From contig OU452225.1 of NCBI GenBank assembly GCA_911728455.2, positions 23,842,495-23,906,494 on the forward strand: a DNA stretch of 64,000 bases, read 5' to 3'. This document shows, piece after piece, positions 49,150 through 60,800 of the stretch (the stretch's first letter is position 1; the number at the start of each line of letters is the position of its first letter). A program made the position numbers and the translations under genes. This DNA is from Marthasterias glacialis. Taxonomy: Eukaryota; Echinodermata; Asteroidea; Forcipulatida; Asteriidae. A model generated the notes under the pieces. That model saw nothing but the letters and a program-made list of their open reading frames with translations. It was not told the DNA's origin and did no database searches.

Positions 49150-51950
49150 TTTCCACCATCATTATCTTAATACAATGTAAATCTGTGAACATTTTTGTTT
49201 TTCTTCTTACCAACATTGAGCTGAGTTTATTTGTTTATTTTTATTTATTTTATTATTTTTAAGCTTTGAGTTTTGGCAAGAGCACTTTGAATGTTTGGTT
49301 GATCTATAATTAATAGCAAATTCTAAATTTACAAATAAAACCACAAATAGTATACTCATGGATTTGCAAGAAGATCTGGTTGATTTGATTGAACGAAAAC
49401 AATAATTTCATATTGAAACTGCTGGGTTTTGAACCAATTGTACATATATTGCATTTATTGACGAGAGCAGGATTGGTTCAAAACAAATTGAATTCTTGTT
49501 CTCATTTTGAAGAAACGAATGCACTTACGTTCGAGATGACACACAGAGCTGAAGCAAACGTCAAAGGCAGCAACCACTGTCATTACAGTCATCAGATTCT
49601 TTCTCGTTGGAGTCCATTTTCTATCAACCATCCTGGTTAAGACTGATTCCCTCTACTCCATGCAGAAGCTGTCAGTCTGAAATGGATATAAATGACTTTT
49701 CTACACACATTCAAGTGGACAAACGGGCCGGCCTTATTGCAGCTGGCACAGTCATGCGCAGTAGTAGCCTTGTGTTCAATAAATGGGCTCATTAATTCCA
49801 ATTTAACGGGGCTAAAAGCTCCGATAGGGACTCGTAATTCTTGTTTTAATATACAAATAATTATCATGTATTAAAGCCTTGAATGAAATATGCATGTGGG
49901 TTTTCCAGGCCAATTTTAACAAGACTTAATTCAATAAAACGCCCAACTCACGCAGTTTGGTTTGAATTGAATGCTCTGTTGAATCAACAGTCAACAGAGT
50001 AAAGACTTAATTCAACTTTCATTTCAGCATTCACTTGTCACACAAGACCAGTCAAATTAATTAGGTCGCAAGCATCAATCAATTTCGCAAAAGCCAACAG
50101 CAAGAGGCTGGTCAATCACTCAATATCATCAATAGTAAATGGGTAGCAGAAGTTTAACTGAAGAATGACTGAAATGTTGATTTTGACTAAAACAAATAAG
50201 TACATAAAATAACAATGAAAATAAATGACTGAAACGAACATGAATGAGAAGAACGAGATCAAGTGTTCAAAAAAAAAAAAAAAAACGAAATTGAATGCAA
50301 GAGTAGCTAAAAAGAAACCCCAGTTTGAATGAATTAGGGAAACTTGCGTGAATTTGAATGCGTGTTCATGAAACTGATTTATCTATTTATTTTTATTTTA
50401 TTTTATTTTTTTTTTGCTGAAATTGACCAAGAAGACCATAGGTTTTCCCGCTCAGTTTCAGCAAAATTTAAGTCAGTTTTATTTGGAAAACCTGTTATTT
50501 TTTCAGCTTCAAAATTGTGAAATTCTTGTTTGTTGAAAAAGTGTGTGTTCACGGTCGTCTGGCCCCAACGTACAGCTTCCCCATCGTGAGCATAACGTTC
50601 CTTGTAACATTTCCAAGACTTGCTGGGGCTGTCCTTACTGGTTATATTCAGCAAAAGTCTCGTGACTTGGAGAGCGCAATCGGTTTATTGAATGATATTT
50701 GCGACCTAATACATTTTAATGATCTCATGTTGACCATCAGTGAATGCTAAACTTCGTTTACGGGAATTTAATTTTAGTTATTATTTAGTTTGAGTTACGC
50801 TTCCCTCGATTAAGCTGGTAATGCTCTTTTACTGGCACTGGAGTTCTTTGTGAGATGTTTTCAGTGTCGTTTGCATGTAATGAAACACTGTGTTTTTTTC
50901 TTAATTGCAATAATTGTTTGTGTTGCTTTGTTACCCCTTGATTAAAGTTACAACCTGTGACGTGTTTCTGGAAGAAAGTAAAGTTTGTAAAGTGGTGGTC
51001 ATATTAGTTTGAAATGAGAACAAGATTTTTCGCTATAGTATTGATTCTTTGTACTGGTCTGTTATCAATTTTCAGTTAACTCGTCAGCGTTCGTGTATGA
51101 TTTCATAACAGTTCATAATATATTTACAAGGCAACATTAGTTATAAAGCTATAAAAATGCACTCAATTATTACAGAATATAAGAGAAAGGAATACAGTAT
51201 TGAAACTATTAATTATACATGGGTTTTATTTACGTTTTCTGATGACTAAATATTACATTAGTTCATACGATTTGTGTTTATTTTAGCTTTCCACGTAATG
51301 TTCGACTGCAATAGCACACTTTGTACAGTGACTGTGCCGTAGTTTTATAACGTACAATGGCTATGAATGAACAAGCTTGAAACTGAATGAATTTCTAACA
51401 CAGCTTGCCTAAAAGAGTACGGTAGCTCAAAAACATGGATTTCTGATGAGGGTGGCTTACCTTAGGCCTATCTGTTTTTATCTCTAATTGTTACATCTAT
51501 TATTACCCCTTAATGGGTATGCACAACAACTGTAAGGTTGAAAATATAATAATAAATGTCCACAATTACAGATTTGCATATAACGTATACATGGTATGAA
51601 GATGGTCATGGTGGAAAACGTCCCTTGAAACATTTTTGCTTGAAATTCTGTAGTTTTTAAGAAATTAGTAAAATATTTCATTCTGAAGTCCAAAGACCAG
51701 TGTTTGAAAAATAGTAAAAACATGTCTTTTTTCTTTCTTAAACACTATTTTCTTGTGATTCCGATAAAGTTTTACATGTTTGATATTTCCTGTATATTTT
51801 AGCTCACATACAATGCAGATACTGGTCTTTGACAATTACAATATTGCCCGCCTGCTTAAGAGCCCCCACCCCCCCGCCAGCCAGGTAAACTGACTGTAAA
51901 TGCTTCCATTCTTTGCACAAATCAAGATATTTGTAATAAAACCAACCTGT
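49150..51950. other. Stretch with no recognised feature
   Basis: AT-rich; short open frames with no family motif. Nothing could be named. Confidence 0.4.
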
Positions 51951-51954
51951 GAAA

Positions 51955-52130
51955 ATGTCAGCTCCTTTCGTTGTCTCATTTGCGAGAAAACGGTAAAAAT
52001 GCACTCAGCATTTTTGCACGCATTCCTATAATAGGCAGAGTTTTCGTCTCACTGAGACGAAAACAAATTTTGGATCTTATTTCGTTTTTTATTAAAAAAC
52101 GGTAACACTTCATGCAGAAATATTTCAAGG
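51955..52130 (+). repeat. Dispersed repeat, pair with 48970-49140
   Basis: Same words in the same order as the 49-kb copy, about 3 kb away. The inner CGTCTCACTGAGACG is palindromic. Confidence 0.8.
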
Positions 52131-52695
52131 AAGGTTTTCTACCATCATTATCTTTATGTTTTTCTTGAGCTGGGGCTACAGAATATCTCCCAAGAATGGG
52201 GTGGGGAGCAGATTCAAAGGTAACCCAGGCATTTTGCTGAATATGTTAATGTATAAATTAGTGACCAAAGTCATAATTTACTTTGAAATTATACACATGG
52301 TTTGGGTGTAATTAACAAAACAAGTTTAAGATTGTGCCCCTTTGAGATGATTTCGATGCCTAAAATATCTAGCCTTATACACTCTTAAAACTAACTTAGT
52401 CAAAACAGCGTTAATTGTTCATTTTAGACCATATTTCGTCAATGTTTTCACGATGGGACGGGCATGTCAAATTGGAAAAAAATCGTGTTTGGAGATAATC
52501 ACACAAGAGCATCATCACATTTCAAAACTGCAAAACAAAAGCACAATGCTTATTCTTTTAAGTCTGTACTTTCCTCCTGTGATTTATTATGAGTTAAACT
52601 TTTATCAAATGTGAATTTTATATGATCAACTCATCAATTTATTTATGATTTATTCGAGAAATTATGAAAAGGACGGGCATCCCGAAATGACGCTT

Positions 52696-52749
52696 TTTGT
52701 GTTTTCACGAAGCGACGGGTATATGCCCGTCGCTTCGTGAAAACACAAA
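52696..52749. repeat. Perfect 24-bp hairpin with 6-nt loop
   Basis: Arm 52696-52719 (containing TTTTCACGAAGCGACGGG) is the exact reverse complement of 52726-52749; the loop is TATATG. It lies about 370 bp downstream of the BBOX1-like stop codon. Confidence 0.9.
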
Positions 52750-53112
52750 CGATTTTTCACTAACATTGGTCCAAAATGGTATAAAATGACTAATTGAGGC
52801 TTCTTCTTTTTTTTTTAACTAACTTTAGTTTTAAAGTGTAGCCCAAGTAATATCATATTTTGTATATAATATATCACGCCTCTTAATTAAGGATGATTTC
52901 GAGGCCAAAAACACTATTCAGCCATAGTCCAAATAGCAGAGTATGATCACTGTTTATCACAAGAGAAAACATTGGGATCATAATGGCAAAAAAAGGAAAT
53001 GAAACATATGATGATTAATTGACTCTGGATTTTGTCATTCGTTTTCTTTCCCCAAAACGCCAAATAATGACATACAAAGGGAACATAATTCAATTTAAAC
53101 AATGTGCTATGA

Positions 53113-56100
53113 TTAGTATTCCCGATTTTGGAGCTTCCTCGATAAGACACGCAGTATGGAGAAGACCTCGTCCCAATCCAGATATCCTCCCTCTAAGTGA
53201 CGCCCTCCGGCCTTTGTCACGCGGAAAGAGTTACGGCCGTGGAGGGCGCGGCAGTTGTTGAACGCCATGATGTCTCCTATATAGACAAGTAAATGTAAAT
53301 AATTATTGTTACAATGTAAACAAAACCATTGCTGTCAAAGGGAAACAAAGCATTCACTTGCCGAAATGTCACCCATGCGTATTTCACGTTCCAGTTCCCC
53401 ATCTTGTGCCTTCGGTGCTCTATAATCTTTGACCACGAGTACTTTAAATCGAGCCCGGGTACATTTTCAGTTGAATATCGAGCACAACGTCCACGTTCAA
53501 CTGTACAAGTTTCGATTTGGCAATGCAAAGTAAAAACAAAGTGCTCGGGACATTTTCGCAGACATGTCCAAATCAGAAGGGAACCTTCAAAATTTTCAAG
53601 GTAAACGTTCAGGGTTAAATTCGTGACTTTTTTTCCCTCCACTCTTTTCATACTAAAAAACTTGAGCAATACAGAACATGCAGAACTGTAACAAATACCG
53701 CTCACCTTCTTCCATTTTGTAATGGAGTAAATTGTCTGGCTCCATCATCATTTTGCAGTACTTGCTGAGTGCACGGTAGATAGGAAGCACCAGGTCTACC
53801 GGTGCACGGAGCATCGGGTCTCTACTGTGGTCGCTGATCGTGACCATTTCGATTTCACCAGAATCGTCCAGTCTAAGAAAAGTTAGTAGAGAAAAAGAGT
53901 GACCTTTTGTTTTCTTGTTCTTTTGTTTAACCCTTTCAGTCCCACATTGTTTGTTGGTAGGCAGCCCGCGGTGCCCATTGACCACTTCAGAGAGAATCAC
54001 ACATTCTCACAGAACACAAAGTTTTGCTCAGAGACCAATTTTACAGACTCGATTTCATTTTAGAGCAAGTTTGCTCTAAAGTTCATTGAGATCGGCCAAA
54101 TGTTCAAAGTTCTTTGTTTCCTCAGTGTGAAATGTCTTCCCTCTGTATTGTCTCAGGTGTTGTGTTAATCTTGACCCGTGTGCTCATTTAACACAGGACG
54201 GACACACACTTTCGTCGTGTTTCTCAAATCGTACATACAACAGCCGTTGTGGCCCACACATGCAAACATGTCTGCGCATTCAAACTGAGGACTTTAACAA
54301 AAGGGATGCGGGAAAATGACCTACGGGGGACAGTCTTCGGTATGTTTCGCGTACAAAAGCATTTGGGACGTCGCTAAAAAAAAAACGAAGTCCAAACAAT
54401 CATGGGAGAACAAAGGGACGTCTTCGGTCTACACAATATACAAACATGTGGGTGCGTGTTATGTGTGTGTCGACACAACCTTTTAGTCCCACTTCAAAGT
54501 AAAAACAAATAAATAAAAAAACACAAACAAATCTCCAAGACTGTCCAGGCCCTGCCCGGGAGGACAGACTCTCCTGACACACCGGCATAAACGTCTCCCG
54601 GATCAAACATTTTTGATAATGACCTACTTGATTGTTGGGTGGCGGGCCCGTTGGTAGAATTCGCCGTAGTGATCTTTTCCGACGTCGAAGAACTCGAACG
54701 GATATGTCGACAGCAGATGAAACGCTTCCGGGTCATCTCGTTTCAGATCCAGGGCAACTTTAAAGCCGTCAGCGACAATATTCTCCCCGCCTTCGCTCGC
54801 CACCTGCTCTATGCAGTGCAACATTTGAATCTTGAAAATATAAGACAGTGACACAACTCCAATAACACTAAATCCATTTCGAAAGTACAAAAATAATTCA
54901 AAACATTAAAAATACAATTTGTTCCAAGCAAATATCTTACACTGATTACATTGTAAAAACTATCAATTAAAAAAAAAAAACTAAACAGTTTTATTTTAAC
55001 TGCTTTATTAGAAGTCCAATTGAATCTGGTTTGACACTATTTCTTTGGTTTGATCCCCAATCTACCCCATAGGGCGCCCTCTTGCAGTCAAAAATAAGGC
55101 CCATTGTCACTCGTGTTAAAAAATATATTTCCTTTTTCAATGTGCTGAAAGAGAGGCAAAATGTAAAAAAAAAAAAAAATAGTATTTATGAATCATTGTT
55201 TTCACGCTACTATAATTGTTAACAGTTCCGTTTATTACTTGATGTTTTCTTGTATGTATATTTGTTGGACCCTCCCCGAGGTTTTGGGTGTATGTTCATG
55301 AATTCGGAATAAACAGTCAGTCAATTAATTGCAAAGATCATCGTGGTTGTTTGCCCGCTATGGTTGTCTTTTTTTTTTTATCCAAACCAATTTCTTTTCG
55401 TTTCCAGTCTTGCACGGCAACTGAAAGAAAACCGTGCACAGGGCGTACACTATTATGGAGTAAAAGAAAATACAATAAATAAAATCAATGTTTCCCGAGC
55501 CGCGAAAGTGCTCACTGAAACTTCCACGCGTTGGGAAGTTCCTTGAAAACTTGAAAGCCTGAATAAAAAAATAACACACGTTTTCCTTAAAGCTAAATAA
55601 GACATATCTCTTTTGAATCAAGACTGAATACCTACATTAGGTTCGTTGATGTAGTAAGCCAGGTCGGTGTGTAACGCTAAGGCCCCAGTGGTGTAGGCAG
55701 CGTTACTTGGATCAATCTTGGTCTTTACTTGGAATGTGGGTCTGTTATGTAAACAAAAAGATAATAGTTATAGTCATTACGAACAAAATCACCGGGTGGC
55801 TACATTTTGTTAACCCGCGCCAGTAGTGCATAACTCAAAATAAACCTCTTTTGTAGTAGAATACTGGTAGTTTATGAAGCAGTAATGTGATTTAAATCAA
55901 TGTCACAATATACAACGCTTAATGAAAGGGCTTAGTGACTGTGTTACTATTTGCAAAAAAAAAAATGCATTTATACAATAGACTTTATGCACGTGATGTC
56001 ATTTGAGGAGGGCGCCCTTGCCTAGGGTCAAACGGAGGCATGGCCAATCCTGTGCGGCGCGCGTACAAAATGCTGTGCGTTTCCATTGTTTCATCATCGT

Positions 56101-56994
56101 TTTACCTCTAAGATGGCGGCTGGATGACGTCAATACATAAGGTCTATAACTATTTTGTAAACATGTTAACAATAAGGTAACATTACAATGTCATTACCCG
56201 TAATTACACTTCCGGAGAAAAGCCACCCTCTTCCCGATGCGTTCTAACTGACCAGTCTCTGTAGGCGTGTTCTTAACGATAGAGATACCTACAGTTATCA
56301 TCTCCATCAGCCAGTCATGAAGCGTCTGGTCATCTTCAAGTATCGACGTGAAGTCAAAGCGCTGAAGATCAACATCCGCCCCCCAGGGTCGGTATTTCAC
56401 GTTAAGGAGCTGATCTGTTTTGGAGGTGTCAAAGCGGTACTCCCGTAGCCACTGAGATTGGAACATGCTGATGTGTCCATCATCCCAGTCGACGGTGAGG
56501 GTACTGCCGTCCGGCGATATCGCCAGTGTACTGGCGATGACATCAACATCCAACGTGTGCGCGTATGTGAGTCGAGCGAGTGCAACTGGGTGGAAGCAGC
56601 TGGTGCAGCGGCAGTTATCACGGAGCCAGACGAATGGATAGACCTGGTTGCTGTCATCAGCCCAGGATACAACGACCTGCCTTCTGTCTAAGTCTATGTC
56701 TACGCCCTTGAGTAGGTGGTCATTTATCCCGGGTTGATCGTGTCGTCCAAACGGTGCTGGTGGGGTGAAGAAAGACGTTGCTGGAGATGAACAGCCTCTT
56801 GTCGGAACCCTTGACAAGTTACTGATGTTTCGGACCGATGTGATCTTCTGGTTGCACACGCCCCATGCCCAACGTGTGTTCCCGGGTTTATTCGAAGCGC
56901 TTCGTAAGGCATGTGAAGCGGTCAAGACATTTGAAGTGGTCTTTATTGGCAGTACACATCTTCCAACTGTCTTATTAAAGAATTTGCTGAACAT
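53113..56994 (-). CDS. BBOX1: Gamma-butyrobetaine dioxygenase (carnitine synthesis), five exons, complete
   Basis: Exons: 56198..56994, 55636..55741, 54628..54830, 53706..53872, 53113..53276, giving 478 residues plus stop. The family uses Fe(II), 2-oxoglutarate and O2 to hydroxylate gamma-butyrobetaine to L-carnitine. The N-terminal zinc module shows WLRDNCRCTSC with Cys128, Cys130 and Cys133, and His174 in DWDDGH as the likely fourth ligand. The dioxygenase core has HTD at 290-292 and the distal His437 in LHGR as iron ligands, and Arg450 in RHLEGGY as the likely 2-oxoglutarate anchor. YTTGALALHTDLAYY, MLHCIEQ and VADGFKVALDL favour BBOX over trimethyllysine dioxygenase. The first 80 residues are basic and Ser/Thr-rich and could be a mitochondrial presequence; family members in vertebrates are shorter and cytosolic. 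The NN-x-TRDS segment typical of BBOX is replaced by SDHSRDP. Exon 2 uses donor GTAGGT, the one that keeps frame. Confidence 0.93.
54905..55110. repeat. Dispersed repeat, second copy of 13340-13565
   Basis: Direct copy of the 13.4-kb repeat, here inside the BBOX1-like gene intron between exons 2 and 3. Confidence 0.7.
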
Positions 56995-57811
56995 TTTAAC
57001 CCTGGTGGTGGTTGGTCAGTACCAAGCGGGGATCAAAGAGCCTCTCAACAAACCAACCGTTAAATCCTGCTGGTAAACAACACTTGTCAGTGCTTTGTGG
57101 AGTAAACCTCTAGTATAGCGTTGCATTGGTGTCAGCAGGTCACACTGAGTGATCACGGGTGCACGATCGCTGTACTTTAAATAGACCTTCAATCAACACT
57201 TACAGAAAATATCGATCGCGTGACCGGCGTCACGTGACCTATTGTTAAAAAAACACTACGTCCTCCTTAGGAAAGTGCGGTACGGTACATGATGATTGTT
57301 GCATTTGCTTTTCTTTCTCGAAATCTGTGAAAAATATTCCAGAGCTTTGTACCAGAGACCTTCAAGTGGCTGAATAAAGCCAGTAAGGACAGTTCCAGCA
57401 AGTCTTGCAAATTCTACAAGTAACGTATAAATATGCACGGTGTGTACTAGTGCACGACGGAACGTTTGGGCCAGACGACCGCGATCTTACACTTTTCAAC
57501 AACAAGAACGAACTTGTAATGGAGACGTTTTCCCCGTCAGAAGTGTTAAAACGTGGCCAATGGTTGTTATCACCGAAGTGCCTTTCAGTGTTATGTCGTA
57601 CCATAAGCAGACACAAAGGACACGTGTCAATAACGACCTTTGAACTCCATTATTGCGTGTGGACATGCTATACATTTCTTTGAGTTCAAAGAGCGTAAAA
57701 TATCCTGTGCAACAACACTGTCGTGTACAATATGTTATATGCTACTGCACAGAGAGAATTAGACCTATTGACGTTTTTTATAGTACATGTATTTGTAACT
57801 TTGCACCCAAT
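56995..57811. promoter_or_regulatory. Shared intergenic region between divergent BBOX1-like and AKR genes
   Basis: The two start codons are 817 bp apart on opposite strands, so the 5' ends of both transcripts and their promoters must lie here or very close. No TATA box or other core element is called with confidence. Confidence 0.4.
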
Positions 57812-60800
57812 ATGGAAGTCTGTGATTGTTTGACGTTGTGTAATGGTGTCAAAATACCAACTCTGGGCATTGGTAAGTTTTTTGAACTGACTGAACTTGC
57901 TACCGATATACAATTTAGTACATAGTGGTCTCATTGCGTATGGAGCTATGACAACTTTGAGTGTATGGCATTACAAAACGTATTGTCAACGAGCGCTGTC
58001 AGTCTTTTTGAGGTATGGCTGGCGGACACTACAGGGGCGTACCGTTTGGTTGGGGTGTATACGGACAAATTTAACCAAACCAACTAGTGCCCCTAGTAAT
58101 GTGTCGACCATGTCTCAAAATGGCGCAACACGCTTGTTTAATCTTGCTGGAGATGGGGCGGGGTTGAGTGAGAAGTCTACCCTGGCAAGTTTAATTGGCT
58201 GCTGTGTGTATACATATGGCATTTAGATATATACATGTACCCTGTAATTTGTGACATCACAATGTACACAGAGCCTACAGACTTTCATGCAGGCACGATT
58301 TGTACACAGCCCAACGGAAGAACACATAAAAGTAATATTTTATGGAGATTTCACTGTCTAATTTTTTTTTTTTTTTTTTACTTGTGATATGAAGAAAGGG
58401 GGCGTATCTCAAAGTTTGTTCACTTTTCTAACTCTAGAATTTATGGGGAAATTATGACACAAAATGTAAAAAATTCTCATATGACCACAGTGCAGTATCT
58501 TGCCTGCCAGAAAGGCCCTGGAATGTACAAGGAAGGCTCTTTGTAAACCAAAATTGCATGTTCTATAGACATGACTCAAGGTGGGTCCTGTGACATGAGC
58601 TTCTTGCATTGATTCCAATTTGTATTGATTGGGCTCGAGCCCCACTCCCATCCTTGGATTCGCAACTGAGCCTCGTCCTTTTCGTGTGTGTTTCTACCCT
58701 ATTAAAGGGGCTATGTCGTCATGATTATAGCAGGCATTGTGGCTGTACATGGAAAGATGAACTCTCACCCAGATACAGCACACGCGCACGCTTGCGGTCA
58801 AATCACAAAGGGTGCCGTCTTTGTCAAACTGTGACGCGACCTGCGTGCGTGCATGCGTGCGTAATAACTGGGCTATTTCATTTACTGCTATAATCATGAC
58901 GAAACACAACCCCTTTAACTTTGGCTTAAAGGTCTTGGGTTCCAGGTCGGTTGTTGTTGTTTTGTTGTTTGTTTGGGTGTTTTTTCCTTCTCTTTTTGTG
59001 CCAGAATCTGCTAGATTCTGCTCGAAACAATTCAGATACACATTTATTTTCAAACTTCCATGAAAAATAACGACGCATACATGTAATATGGAGTTAAGCA
59101 CAACAAACCAATAAGTATTACTTAAATCAGTGAAAGCAAACATACACGGCAATTATTTCTAATTTGATCATTTATTATAGGAAGCTCCCCTTTTGGTGGC
59201 TACAGCCATGAGGCTATGGTCCACGCGCTGAAACATTGCAAAGTCAGACACATCGACACGGCGAGGATGTACAAATGCGAACACCTCGTGGCCAAGTCGA
59301 TTCAGGACAGTGGAGTGACGAGAAAAGATCTGTTTATTACGAGTAAAGTCTGGCCCTCCGACTACGGCTACGAGAGCACGAAGACCGCCTTCCAAGATTC
59401 TCTCCAACAAACAGAAGTAGAGTATTTTGGTGAATACTATATTTTTTTTGTTTAGCCTTATATGAAAACTATAACTTTAGGATAGGCCTAACTTTAGAAT
59501 ATTAGCTTTGTGAACTTTTTTTTTAAATTGACCACTTAAATATTTGTTGCAACTCTTGGAAGGCTTATTTTATTGTATTAGATAGCTGTGCGTTTTCCAT
59601 CGTTTCATCATCATACCTAAGATGGCAGCGTGATGACGTCAATGCATAAAGGTCAATTGGTACTGTAGTTATAGACAAATCAAATAATTAGTGTTTCAGT
59701 TTCAGCCAGAAGCTTCAATGACTATGAAGTAGCAATTCTTTAGAGAAATGTTTCCATCTGAAATAATCTTGAATTCGAGAAAATAGCATTTGAAGGGCCC
59801 CCAAACTCGCTTTTTGCTTATTTCCGTTTCCACAATCGAAATAAGCCTTATATAAAGGTGCACACAAAATTTCCCAACCAAACAACAAGCATTTTTGTTT
59901 TTTTTCACTGAAATCTAACCACCTAAGCGATAGTGTTTTCAGAGGTCAGTTGTGTAACGACTTCGTTTAAAACTAGAGGATAGGAATAAATTCCCTCTTT
60001 CAAGTTATTTAATGATTTGAACTTTCTCTTTGAGTAGTTTGGTAGCGGCGGTTTCAGTTTGAATGGCAATAATATTCCTCTAATTTGTTTTTTCTCGAAC
60101 AGACCTTTACTTACTTCACTGGCCCAAATCACCTGAGGGAACCGACACCAAAAAACTGATCAGTGAATCATGGAAGGCACTCGAAGAACTCTATACACAA
60201 GGTAGCTATTTTATTTTTTCGTTCGTGGGCGTTTACACCACTGCAGCTGTGGCCGCTCCACGCGCGCGTCCACTGTGAATCCTCCATGCTGATTGGCACA
60301 TATGCGCGGCTGACGCGCTATTGTTGCGTCGCGCGCGCGGAGGCCATAGCTACGGTGGTGTAAACCACCATGAAGGAACTTTGGCAAAAATGTGATGTCA
60401 CAACACAAATCAACATGTTGATAATGGAAACTCTTCTCTAAGATGAATCTTTCTAGCTTCTGTGTGGTCTGTATAGCTCTTTGGTCTAAAAATCAAGTTT
60501 GTTTAAGGAGGGTGCACGTCACATGGTCCTGAATGGACCACTAAAAAGTGAGGGCAAAAAAGAGGGTGAGGAGATAGGACGAAGAGGCGTTCATCAAAGA
60601 GAAGAATATCCTGTTGACCTTACTTTTGAATGGGAGACTTTTGAGGACACATGGTGGCAGCAGACTTACCAGGTAAATCCATTGTTCTCGGAAATGTGCG
60701 CATGCTCACAACTACGCAAACAATGGACATTTACCTGGTAAGTCTGCTGCCACCTACCGTTCCATAGTCTCCCATTGGACCGATTATGGAGCTTTCGATG

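Noticed and set aside
53277..53705. 142-aa minus-strand frame between BBOX exons 4 and 5
   Set aside because: It is intron sequence; the BBOX reading joins 53706 to 53276 and matches the family across the junction.
55633..55635. BBOX exon 2 donor at GTATTC instead of GTAGGT
   Set aside because: It would enter exon 3 out of frame; GTAGGT gives the conserved junction.
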